DNA from: Ciona savignyi | Lineage: Eukaryota > Chordata > Ascidiacea > Phlebobranchia > Cionidae | Direction of reading: 5' to 3' | NCBI GenBank assembly: GCA_000149265.1 | Contig: CH003364.1 | Location: forward strand, 383,435-447,434 | Length of the DNA stretch: 64,000 nucleotides | Shown here: positions 43,301-54,900 of the stretch, in pieces | Layout of the letters: the number at the start of each line of letters is the position of its first letter | Numbering within the stretch: position 1 is the first letter of the stretch | Made by a program: the position numbers and the translations under genes | Notes under the pieces: generated by a model | Database searches by the model: none | What the model was told of the DNA's origin: nothing | What the model saw: the letters and a program-made list of their open reading frames with translations, nothing else

Positions 43301-44290
43301 GTTTTAAACGTATTGCGAAAATACTAGTAATGTGGCGTGTTTTAACGAGTTTTCCTATGCCATATTTTCTGTTTCTGCGTTAAATCTTGTATTTTTGTTT
43401 ATTTTTTTTTAATTTTTAAGGCTTTTTTAGCTATATTTTCTTTAAAAAACAAAATAAAGTATATGATTAACTGAAATAAACGTCCATTTTTCCCCAGTTT
43501 TAAAATCCTTGTCTTTGCGTCATCGCCCCTAAAATCATCCTTCCAGGGTTGTCGATTGACTTTGTAAATAAAGGTACAGATACGGCTTCATTCACTATTC
43601 TGTTTTGTTATTTTTTAGTATATACTAATTAATATGTTTAAATACGCGGTGTATTTGGAGGATTTGTCCATATGTTGTAGGCGTATCTTATATATTTTAA
43701 CCGAGATAACAACGTTCATAAGTCAATTAAAGGCGTGGAACAATATTAAACTGGCATTTAAAAACACAAAACATTATCTCAAAAACAACCAAGTTAAATG
43801 GGCGTAAAAAACGCGAAATAAGTTTAATTTTCCTAGGCTTTTTTTATCAATAAGCTAAATAATATTTTAATTAAACAATAATATATAAAAATGTTGAAAT
43901 TCTCAGGGAGTTTAGCGCCGAATCAAAATACACTAGTCGCTTCCATACTACTAAATTTGTTTTACAATAGTTTTTGTTGGAACAAAAATTAATATTAAGG
44001 TTATCGTGATATAGTGTTATAAAATCATACACGTCATGTACCTGGGCCGCCATTATGCGCTGCCTCTCCACCACCAGAAGACAGTTGGAACATTGACAAT
44101 CTCGCCATCTGCAGTGGCGTTTATGACCCTTCAAAGTGCTCACCACCCCATGGTTTCGACATCGGGCACATTTCGGCGTTCTCAGCGCTTTCCTAGCACC
44201 TCCTCCGTGCGCCAGCTCGTTCGGAACCGAGGGAGTGAAATCCAACGAAGTATCAGCCATGATTGGAGACGAATCAAGGACAGGTTTCAT
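37324..44290 (-). CDS. Dmrt: DM-domain transcription factor (Dmrt, DMA-containing)
   Basis: Doublesex/Mab-3-related nuclear transcription factor. Three exons, 44290-44042, 39300-39114 and 38630-37324, join in frame to give 580 residues. The DM domain (about 37-90) keeps all eight zinc ligands: C41, C44, H56, C60 and H47, C65, C67, C70. The junction of exons 1 and 2 rebuilds the family motif [19 protein letters not shown]-like segment lies at about 322-352 ([13 protein letters not shown], then [11 protein letters not shown]), which suggests the DMRT3/4/5 (DMRTA) group. The rest is Ser/Pro-rich. Ciona Dmrt1, studied in anterior neural plate development, is the obvious candidate; that name is from memory and was not checked. 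Intron 1 is 4.7 kb with GC-rich islands. Two start Mets are possible (residues 1 and 11). Confidence 0.93.
38775..39005 (-). repeat. SINE A copy in Dmrt intron 2
   Basis: Plus-strand text reads tatttatgtttatcgccgtt, caatcaaacatcagatcacc, ctgcagtgtgttgtgtaaag, i.e. a reverse copy in window coordinates. It lies in the 0.48 kb intron between exons 3 and 2. Confidence 0.75.
39620..39685 (+). repeat. SINE A fragment
   Basis: Short forward piece: ggacgcgagttgatctgacg, then ttaaaaccacctacgtttcc. It lies in Dmrt intron 1. Confidence 0.55.
40045..40150 (-). repeat. SINE B copy
   Basis: Reverse copy: acgagccaagttacaaacct, cgcgttaaccactctgccac, acgaccgta. In Dmrt intron 1. Confidence 0.7.
40186..40292 (-). 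repeat. SINE B copy
   Basis: Reverse copy: ccgggacaagttccggtcca, tcggtcgcgtttaccattcg, gccacatgac. It lies next to the previous one. Confidence 0.65.
42058..42082. repeat. (GATT)n microsatellite
   Basis: Six consecutive gatt units in Dmrt intron 1. Confidence 0.95.
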
Positions 44291-44747
44291 AATAATTAAG
44301 TTTTAACCGCATCTAGAACTACAAATGGTCGGTTATTGGTCTGGCTGGAACTATTTCACGCAATGGTAACGCTCGGCTGCCGTACCGGATCAGACAGTTT
44401 GATCCAGCTTCCACTTTGGCCATTTATTTGCGCTTGTTCGCCTGGGCCCTGGTCAAACGTTCTATGTTTTCTCGATCCAGTAAATTTAAACTAAAGCTAG
44501 AAGTAAAACAAATACCGATGTAGGGACGCGGTATTTTAATACCAGAGGCTATATTATCCTCAAAAAAATTATTTATTTTTTTATTTTAAATATAAGCTGG
44601 CTTTCCTAGTCCGAGGCTGTTTAAGCTCTAAATATATGACCGTTTTTACTACTGTGGTATTCGAAAAAGTGTTCTAACTAAACATCCAGTACCGAGACTG
44701 AGAGCACCTGACGTACTAACGTTTAACTGCGTAATAATAACTGTCAT

Positions 44748-44850
44748 TTTTTACCAAGCTAAATTTTCAAGCGTATCACTATTACCTTATTGTATAGGAG
44801 TCGGTATATGTTTTGGTCGAATTAACCATTAGTCCAAATGAACCGTACTA
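44748..44850 (-). repeat. SINE B copy, diverged
   Basis: Reverse copy: ttttaccaagctaaattttc, gtataggagtcggtatatgt, ggtcgaattaaccatta. Confidence 0.65.
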
Positions 44851-46671
44851 AAACGACTGTCTCTTCTACCAACCCCAGGATAAACGAGGGTATTGCGCCC
44901 TAATGTGGAAGCAGCTTCCATTTTGTTTCCGGCTCTATCGCCACATTACACAGCTGCTGCGATGGCGACCTCACTGAACACCACCTGTTGCTCACCCTCC
45001 TATGGTCCAAACACAGCCAGACTGCCACGAGAGAAAGTTACCACCTGGCTTAAAAACGCGAGTTTGTCGAAAAAAGGTAAACGAATCGTTAAATGTTCGC
45101 GTCTAATTTTACCGAAAGCGAAACTGGTTTGAGGATCTATTCTCTAACTTTGGGCAGAAATACCTGCATTTTTTGAAAAAAACTTCTGACTTTTTAATGA
45201 TGTCTTATATTACACCACACACATTTCTTATCGGTCAAATACTCTTCTGATTTTAACCTTTAACGTTTTTTTCTTACTCTGTGGTAATGAGAGAAAATGT
45301 GTTTTTTAGAACGATTAAATTTTACATACCGAAGCGTTAGGGAAAAATAAAAAGCACTAAAGGTTTGATGATAGAAGCGAATAGAGAAAGTGAAAGAAAA
45401 ACAAACTTAAACCCGCAGCCCATATGACAGACTTATTGTTATCCATGAAGCGTTCTGTTGTATTTTAGCCTAGCCTTCCAGAAAAATTAAACTTCACCAA
45501 CAAATGTAGAAATTTAAAGTGTTTGATGTATTTTGATCTCGACTGACCGACAATTAGACCACAGAATTAGTCTGATGTTTAGTAGGCCTACAGTGTATCA
45601 CAAATGCCATGAAGGTTAAGTTTATAATTTTTGATGATGGTTGATATTTGACTTTCATAAGATAATAAAAAACAAAGTTTATATACACGTTCTTAACAAG
45701 CCGAATTAAAGTGATAACGGAACGGCAGGAAGTATAATTCACGTACACAAAGTTCTAACCACTAGGATATATCTTGTGTTAGTCATACGCCCGTAGATTA
45801 CGAACCAGCAAGTGACCTACAAGAAAGTCCAAGAATTCGAATCATAGCAAAACAAAGGAGGTAATGAAAATCCCCGATTACAGACGAATTAAGTCACTCG
45901 TAACAAGGGTGTAGGGTAACTCAAATCCCAGTGCTTTGAGGCAGTATGTACTGATTAAGCGAGTTAACCCTTTTTGGTAATGAATCAGTTATTTGTGGGC
46001 AAACGTTGGCGCAATGGATTGACTCATCCTAAGTTTTTAACATAACACTTCACGCCCCTGCTTCCCTTTTAATTTTGTTCCTTTCTCCAAACAAATATTT
46101 TCAGACAACGAAAGGTTTGAGATTTGCCTGACCAACAAATCTCGAAACGCTGCCTTCAGCGTGTTTATATAAACCAATAAATTGGCTATAATCATGTTGT
46201 TACATTTACAACTTAGAAAATGTGTCGATGTAAATCACTTGTCTATTTACAAGTGTGGATAACAAAAAATCTCCTTTTTGTCAACTACAGTACAATGTAG
46301 AATTTTTTGTTATACCTACATGCGCTCAAAATTCGCTTGCCTTAAGATTGGAATGTTTATAAGTGAGTGATTGTACGTATTTGGAATTAATTTGATACAT
46401 CATTTGTCAATTGCAATAATAGGAGGATGGCGGAACGTCGTTTTTATAAATAAATGGCATTGACAAAACGGCGTAGTTTCGAAAAGAAAATAATAATTCA
46501 ACTTTCGCTACTGGCCCTATGTGTTTATAATACTTAGGTATTTTTAAGTTTAGTTTACAAATAACGTTGAACAGTGTATAGTTAATCAGGATTCAATTTT
46601 GGAAAATTTGGCTTTCAAGTAAAAAAGTACCTTTAAAAAACATAATCTATTTTAAAACCCCGTGAAGTGTT

Positions 46672-46850
46672 ATATCATGGGCAATCGTAATATCTATTTG
46701 AGCTTTAAGTCGAGTTATAGTACTATTGTATTATGTGATTTACGAGAAATTGCTGTGGGTTTAAGTTAACCCATTAATCTGTATAACAACTAACAACGTC
46801 CACTAAGTGCTTTGCTGGCCAATAAAGAGAGCTGATTAACAAGCGGTTAT
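46672..46850 (-). repeat. SINE A remnant
   Basis: Old reverse copy recognised by catgggcaatcgtaatatc, taacccattaatctg and cgtccactaagtgctttgct. Confidence 0.5.
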
Positions 46851-48704
46851 ACATTTCGACCCCGTATATTTTGGGGTGTCGGCCCTACTCGCTTCTTTAA
46901 CTGTAAACGATAAACTAAGCCCCAGTATGAATTTGACAATGTATAATCCATTTGTTTGATCTATTTTTGGCCTAAATACTGAAAAATCGTTGTTGTTTCT
47001 TTTTCTAACTGGAATGTAAGATTGATCTTTTGTCGATAATCTTTGAAAATTGTCGATAAATCTTTGAAAGTAAGTTCCCTTGGCGAACGTTAGACTGTAA
47101 ATCTCATCCGTGTTTGTTGTCGGTGTAAACTACTCCAAGAATTGCTTCAACCAGTTCACTCGAGTGAAAAATTGAATGATTACCTTGGACAACTTCGCCG
47201 CCACAACAGACGGTAGTCAGCGCTAAGCGGATCACTTTGACTTGTTGTTTACGCCAATATTTCATGTGTATGGTGCGGGATACCGGAGCAAGCCTAATTC
47301 GATCGCGCAAAGGTGTTAATTGCTGCAGTTAGGTTAACGTCAAAACAACAAGGAAAATATTTACCCGTTTTTTGATGCCGTAATAAAAGCTGCCGCAAAA
47401 AGTGTATCTTTTGATATTCGATATATATAGTCTTTTAACTTGATTTGAAAAGCTACCTTCTCAAAGACACACCGCAATTCATAAATCTGTTTATTACAAT
47501 ATAAAACAAACATTCTATTCAAATATAAAATACCAATTTATAATTGATGGGGATGTTGTCAACATGTTTTAAAATCTAAAATAGGTCGTCGTTAAAATCA
47601 GTCAGTGCGACTTAATTAGGATTTATTGTAATAACTGTGTTTTTGTTATTGTAAATATTTAGTTGTCAACTTGCAGAATCCCTTTTTGCACTTACATAAT
47701 GTTTAATCAATTCCACTTTACATTTATTGTTATCGCTACAGTGCTAATTGGCAGCGAAAATGTATATTATTGTGGATGGGAGTGTGCATCATAATATTAA
47801 CAAAAATAAATATAATAATAATAAAACTTGTAACTTATATTAACAAAACAGGAAAAAAACAGTAGGTTAGCCCAGTGATTTATTTAAGTTAATAAGACTA
47901 AGTCCAGTCACCTTTTGGACGTGACTTAGCTATTCAAGTCCAAGTCAGACAACGTGGAATTTAAATAAACTATTTGTATATTTTATGTATATGGGAATTT
48001 ACATGCAAATTAAGCAACATCAATTAAACAATAAAACATAGGTATGTATAAATACTGCTACAATCGGTTGACACATTTATAATAATTTATCGAAACAGAT
48101 TGACTCGAATTACAAGTCATTCTCAAAGAATTTAGTCGAGTCAAGTCTTTTTGCTTGCAGATCCGGCTCGCTTTAAGAGTATTTGGAAATGGGATTAAAA
48201 CCGGACAAAGCACGTAAATATAAACAAATACAATATAAAATAAGAAAAATTAGATATAGCAAGGTGATGAATAATAAGCCTCAAAGAAAAGCGTGCGGTA
48301 ATGCTCTACCAATATAGATATGGGGACTGACTTTAGGTAAAATTTAAAAAAAATACATAAACTGTTATCTATAAAATGTGAGATTATAGAAGACAGCAGC
48401 CTCGTACCCAGTTATAGATCGGGTCATTTACCGAGTTAATGATCCTCGGTAAAAATCTACAGCTGTCGGCTAAGTATAGTTGAAAATTATCGCCTGATCG
48501 GTATTTCAATGATAGGCATATGCTTTGCAATGATGCTGGCCAGTCGATTAGTTTTAAAAATATTTTACTAGTTTATTGCCAGACCGCATGTTTTTTAAAT
48601 TTAGCAGTATTTGATCGGTCTTTTTAATTCATTTGATAAGGTTAAATTCGTGCATATTTTAAACTATTCATAGCCGCACAAAAAGTCATTAAGACCACTT
48701 GTTT

Positions 48705-48773
48705 TATATATATATGGCGTCTGACGTGGTATATCCACGGTTTTCGTTAACCATACGTCCACACGACGGTACT
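48705..48773 (-). repeat. SINE B fragment
   Basis: Reverse fragment with cgttaaccatacgtccacac and gacggta. Confidence 0.5.
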
Positions 48774-48966
48774 GTTCGATTATAGAACGACAAAACATGA
48801 AGGTAATGATTCCACTTACTCCACCTATTGACAGAAAATAAAAAAAATATTCTGTCGTATGGTGGAGCAAGGAGTTACTTGATTATCATTTGCAGAATTG
48901 CAGATTTCCAGTTCAAGTCACAGAACTTTTGCTTTGCTATTGTTACTTTATCTTTGATGTTTGAAC

Positions 48967-51900
48967 ATGTACGGAGTTTTGTTTGCAGCTTTGATAATTC
49001 TTGCCACCTATCTTCGATACAAAGGTATTTATTTAAATGTTTTTTTTTACGTTTTCTGTTGTGACTGTAGTAAGTAATGTTAGGGGTGCTGTTATTATAA
49101 AAGTTTTCAAACTTAGGATAGAAGAGGATTTTTATCCCGTGAATGGGAAAACGCATTGGGCGTTAACACATGGGCAATTGTCAGATAACCTCTTGACACT
49201 GTCGGGTTACAGGAGCTATAGCAGCGTGGTTTGAGTCCGTGTGCGTCGCCTTTCAGCTTAAGGGTTGAAGGTTCGAAACTAATCGCTAGCTAGTCGGTTG
49301 TGCCCCAGACATTAAATGGGTTCTACTGAATTAAAGGAACTTGTGAATCATACACAACACAAAGCAATAGCTCCGAATGTGTTTTTTAACAGGTATCGAG
49401 CATGTTCTAGTGCATTATCGATGGGTAATAGTATGTCTATTCCTACTACCTGCTTCGTTCCTGTTCGACATCTATATGACACTGCGTGCGTGGTTAATCT
49501 TCAAGTTGAACAGCGCACCCCAGCAACATGATGCTAGAGTGAAGAATGTACAGGAACAGGTGACTGAAATTGGACGAATTTAAAAACGTAGTTTTAAAAT
49601 TGCATTACGTTGTAAGAAAGATCCATGTTTTAGATGTATTTCCTTTGTTAAAGATTACTCATCCCTTACAATTGATACAGTCTAACAATTTTGGCTGATT
49701 AGCTTGATGAATTAGTGTGTTGCATNNNNNNNNNNNNNNNNNNNNNNNNNNNNNNNNNNNNNNNNNNNNNNNNNNNNNNNNNNNNNNNNNNNNNNNNNNN
49801 NNNNNNNNNNNNNNNNNNNNNNNNNTAATAAAACATGAATATCATATCCGACAACTGCACACCCATACAAAATTAACATCCAGGTACGTAACTTCAAGTT
49901 GGGCGGTAGCAAGATGTGCACATCCCGACCAGGGTGGGCCACTGTCTCCATCCGACTTGGGAAATACAAGAAAAACATGAAGAAGATCAACATTAATTTG
50001 ATGGATATTCTGGAGGTGGATACTGAGAGAAAGGTAAAGGAGTTAAAAATGCTTTTTCTTTGTTTTACCAATGATCCACCATGCTTGGAAAGACTGTTTA
50101 AGTTTTTAGGTTAGGGTTTTTAAGTCGTTTAGGTCAGGGCGTTCTAAACTGGGGGTCGTGACCCTGCAGGAGTTCGCGTGATGAATTTTAGGGGTCGTAA
50201 AGAGTAAATTAATTTAACACAAACTACTATATCTATTGTGCTTTTTAGACTTTCTAAGATTTTAAACGTAAAGAAGTAATCTCATAAAATTTTAATAAAT
50301 TAAAAGGCAGAGCAAGCTTAAAAAGTTTGGAAAGCCCTGTTTTAGGTAACAGTAGATTTTTATCACAATTTATCATTGAAAAGTAAAACTTTACTTAATT
50401 GGGCAAATAAACATAAAAAAGGTATCAAATCGATAGACGTTAAAACTGTGTTTGTTTGTGTTTCCTGCAGTGCAAATTGTACAAAATGTGGAAATTAAAT
50501 TAAGATGATGAATTGTAGAGTCGGTTAAGCTAAAGTGGATTATTTTACTTATATATTGAATACTTTTATGTGTTGCTATTCACATAAAGTGGTTGAAACA
50601 TAATTAACTAAAACTAGGTCATGCAAAGAAAAAAATCATATTTGCAATAGGTAAAACTGTAATAGTTGTTTTGTTCCTGCATTTAATCTATAACTATACC
50701 ATTCTGAATTTGTATAAACCACTAAATCAACAAAACAATTTATTTCATTAAAACTAATTTTAATGTGATTTAAAATGAAAATTCAGCAGCAGAAAACTAC
50801 ACATTTTTAAGGTTTAACAGCCACAGCATTTTTTCTCCATTATCCCTTGTCTATTCACTTACCCATTTTAATTACTGTAGTTTTGCCATTTTATTCTCTT
50901 TGACTTTATTTGATTATGCCATTCTTCTTTAATGTAAAGAAGGGGCGAAAAAAAGCTAAACTAAACATCACTCATGTATGGTACCGTTACATACTAAAAT
51001 AAAATTTTCGATAAAAAAGAAACCCTTCAAACAGCACCACTACAGGGAATTGGTTAAAATATTAAATTAATAACTTCTTTTATTTAGAAAACAAAGATAT
51101 TAAGTTTGGATTGGTAACTCGGGAACCCATTAGTTTCTGCTTGCAGAAACAACTGTTATAACCTTGTAAAGGATATAGCCTACCCAGGGTGATGAGGTAG
51201 CCAAGAAACCCGATCGTTTCTGCATGCAGAAAAATATAGCATACACTCAACAGAGGTTTTAAAAATAATGGTGGATTTGTCTAGTTTTTTTGACCGTTTT
51301 TAAACTTTCTTGTTTATTTGTGAAGGTTGTGAGGTTGGAACCACTTGTAACAATGGGACAAGTGACATCATTATTACTCCCACTGGGATGGACTCTTCCC
51401 ATTGTTCCGGAGTTGGATGATCTCACTGTCGGTGGATTGATCATGGGGACAGGTATGATATCTTGTTGGATAATATTATAATGAAATATAGTTCCGCATT
51501 AATTGATGTTGTCCCTTGTGATTAGCTCAGTGAATTAGTTTGTCACATTTTGGCTGAAGGGTTGCGGATTCGAAACTAGTCGGTTGTTTCCTTGAGCAAG
51601 GCAACAGACATTGCCTGTACTTAGTAAAATAATGGGTTCTTCCAAATAAAGAAAGAGCTGAATTATACACAACATATTGCAATTAGCATCAGTAACCTAA
51701 TGGTGGACTCGAGGTGATCTCAATCCGACAATTGCATATGAGTTTCAGCTGAAAGTCCATGCAGTAAGCTTCCAAAAAACCTCAAGCTATTTGGTCAGAC
51801 AAATAGGTTAAAATACTAGTGTTTATTTATTTAGTTGTGACAACAAAGAGTGTTACCGGTGATCAAAAGAGTGCCGTATGATTCCTGTTGGGTTACTGGA

Positions 51901-54900
51901 GCTATGTAGTTATGCAGCTAGTGTGCTGTACCTGATTAAAATATTGTTTCAGGTTTTATTTAAACTATTAAACCACTTTTTGGATCACCCATGTAATTTA
52001 CTTCTGTTTACCTCCAGGGGTAAGAACAAGGGAAATGCATCCTTTAAGTTATGTGTCCATTAAATTAAAAGCTTAATTCATAAAGCATATATCGTAGGTA
52101 TTGAGACATCCTCCCACAAATATGGCTTGATGCAACACGTATGCGAATCGTATGAGCTGGTCTTACCAGATGGATCATTAACCAAATGTAGCAAGGTTGG
52201 TCCTTGTATCACCTGTTTACACATTTAATATTTGTCTTCTCATATGGTGGCCTAGTGTAAGTTTTGCAGGATTTAAATTGGAACTATTTGCAATAGTGTA
52301 ATTGGCTGAAATTATATAAAGTGTACCTTTGCAATAATTGTTTTTTCTATCAGTCGTGTATATTGTATGAGTGTGGTCAAAAATCTGGTTGCCATTGTTG
52401 ATAACTGGATTGCTTAGCTGGTGTGTTTCTTACTTGTTAAGCTACCAGTCTGTAGGCAAAGAAGTTGCAGGTTCAAGGCCACTAGCTTGTTACTTGTGTC
52501 CTTGGACAAGGTACTGGCGGTCGTTGTTTGAATCCAGTAGATTTACTAACAACTTTGATTTTAAAAATAAAGCAAATTCTCTATTACATACAGCACACTG
52601 CAATAGCTCATTTAATTTAGTTTCTAAAAAAAATTCTTAAAAAATGCACTTTCAATATTACATACGGCACACTGCAATACCTGATTTAATCCAATATTGT
52701 GCACTTTAAAGCCCACTGCATTAAATACACACCCTCATGATCCCATATATTATTAAGTTTAACAAAAATTGTAGCGATATCTCCACTTTAAACAACACAT
52801 TAAAATATCACGAATAACCCAACTTTTTCAGGACTTTGTTTTCTATCACCATGGGATAATTATGACTACTATATTCTCTGCATCACTGTAAAACTTAATT
52901 TATTTACGTTTTGGCAGAAAATTTAATTCTTTGGTCACATTAAACACAACACTCCTTATTTGCATTCTTTTATTTTGCATATTCCACCCAGACAGAGAAT
53001 CCTGACTTGTTTTACTCAGTTCCGTGGTCATATGGCACGCTGGGATTCCTTGTAGCCGCTGAGATTCGCATTGTTCCGTCCAAACCATTTGTTCGAATCA
53101 AATATCAACCAGCCCATTCTGCTGGTGAACTTGTCGACATTTTCACCAAAGGTAACATGTCGTTTAGAGCAGTGCTTCGCAACATTTTTTCACTCAAAGC
53201 ACATTTTAGAAACTTACTAAATTTGATGGCGCATTGCAGTCAAAATTGTACAATGTGCATCTTCTGACAAGTTAAAAGCGTTGATATTATATCAGCGAAG
53301 TGTCTGATAGCAATAATATTCAAAGCAATAATATTAATAGCAATAATATTTTGTGAAGCACTGGGATAGAATACTTTTCGTAATCATCTTATTCAGAATT
53401 CAAATATTCAGCACCCCACAATGCCCATAAGTTATTTTAGCTTCATATTAGTTAAATTCTGATCAGTCATGTTAATATTTTGATTTAACAAAAACCCGCC
53501 ACGGGCGTACCAATATAGAGAAAGTCTAAAATCATCATATCCGTATGGGTAAGAAAAGCACAACTTATCTGGATACCGAACAGGCCCTGGTTCTAGATCT
53601 TCATTTTTTTTTAAGATTTTACATTTTATATCCTTTAACCCTTTAGAAACGATAAGAACAAATTTGTCCTTTTTGACATATGCTCATTCAAAATAAAAAA
53701 TCTCCAACATTTCTTATCGAAACTGCTAAAGTTTGCTCTCTTTGGAAAGCTATATGATATATCTTTTGAAAACAGCAAAAATAAACATAACTTAGCATTT
53801 GAAATTTTGAAGTAAAGTTTAGTTGAATTTTACGACTTTTTTTGGTGTAATTTTGAGGGAAAATTATCACAAAAAAACGTTTTTTTTTTAATACTATGCT
53901 CAAAAGGTTTGTTTCATTTAATGTCTCTATGGCAGTAGAATCAGTTTCGCTTCTTGGGATGTCCCGAATGTGATCTTACCAATTTTTTTTACATTTTTGG
54001 GGGGGGGTTTTGAGTATCTTTAAGGTTATAGTCCACAATTTGGTTCAAACCCTTCATTTATAGTTTATTTTAAGGAAAAAGTAGTAAGATAAAGCAATAT
54101 GGACTTAATAGCAATCTAAATTTCTATTCTAACATTTTTTATAATAAAAAAAAACAAAAACAAAATTTGGCATGGGTGGACCTGTAACATGAAATCAGTG
54201 ACGTAATAATATTTTGATGACGTCATCAAACCAAAATTATAATATAATTGTAGGAAATTTGTTTCTGAGTAACTTTGTAAAAATATGTTAGGCTGTATTG
54301 TAAACAAATCAAAAACTTTAACATTGTATAAGAAAGAATATGACGTGGACCCCCAAGTAGTGACGTCATCAAAAAATAAAAATTTCAGAAATTTTGGAAA
54401 TTTTATTTCGAACAACTCTAGTGTTGAACATTTTGTTGTAACTATAACACGAGAGCCACTAGAGCACTACAAAGCGGACTCGGTCAAAACGCACAAACTA
54501 CACAAAAACAATCTCATTTCTAAAGGGTTAACCTTGTGTGTTTGACTCAACATTACAGAGTCGAAGAAAACAAAGGAAAATGATTTTGTGGAAGCGTTGG
54601 CTTATTCTGATGAGGAAGGTGTTGTGATGACTGGGAACTTCTGTGATATCTATGAAGCTGGAAAGGTGGGTGGAGTATTTCATAGCGCGTTGCAACAAAT
54701 CGTTGACGATTTTCATTGGAATGAAGTAATGGGTGGAAACATCTTAAAAGATAAGAAAATTTGTTTTAAATGATGTGTGTTTGAATGCATTTTTAACAAG
54801 CTCAACTGGGTTGGTTATTGTGACACTTTTCGAGAACTATCTTAATTTAGTTAAACCAAGCTGTAGTAATGTCTTCAACATGTGGAACAAATAACTGCTT

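Larger units (their letters stand above)
44291..48966. other. Intergenic region between Dmrt and DHCR24 (divergent promoters)
   Basis: No supportable gene. The first 150 bp upstream of Dmrt are GC-richer and include a CCAAT box on the minus strand (attgg near 44335). SINE B copies lie at 44748-44850 and 48705-48773, and a SINE A remnant at 46672-46850. The 79-codon frame at 44893 is GC-richer than its surroundings but matches nothing I know. Near 48890-48930 several closely spaced cag acceptor-like sites precede the DHCR24 start. Confidence 0.4.

Noticed and set aside
43400-43470. AT-rich tracts as LTR or viral remnants
   Set aside because: I looked for paired terminal repeats and polymerase-like frames across the window and found none.
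44893-45132. 79-codon frame upstream of Dmrt
   Set aside because: No recognisable motif and no convincing splice partners; kept only as unexplained GC-richer intergenic sequence.
49712-50071. 119-codon minus-strand frame across the gap
   Set aside because: A third of it is translated N bases and the remainder is antisense to DHCR24 exon 3.
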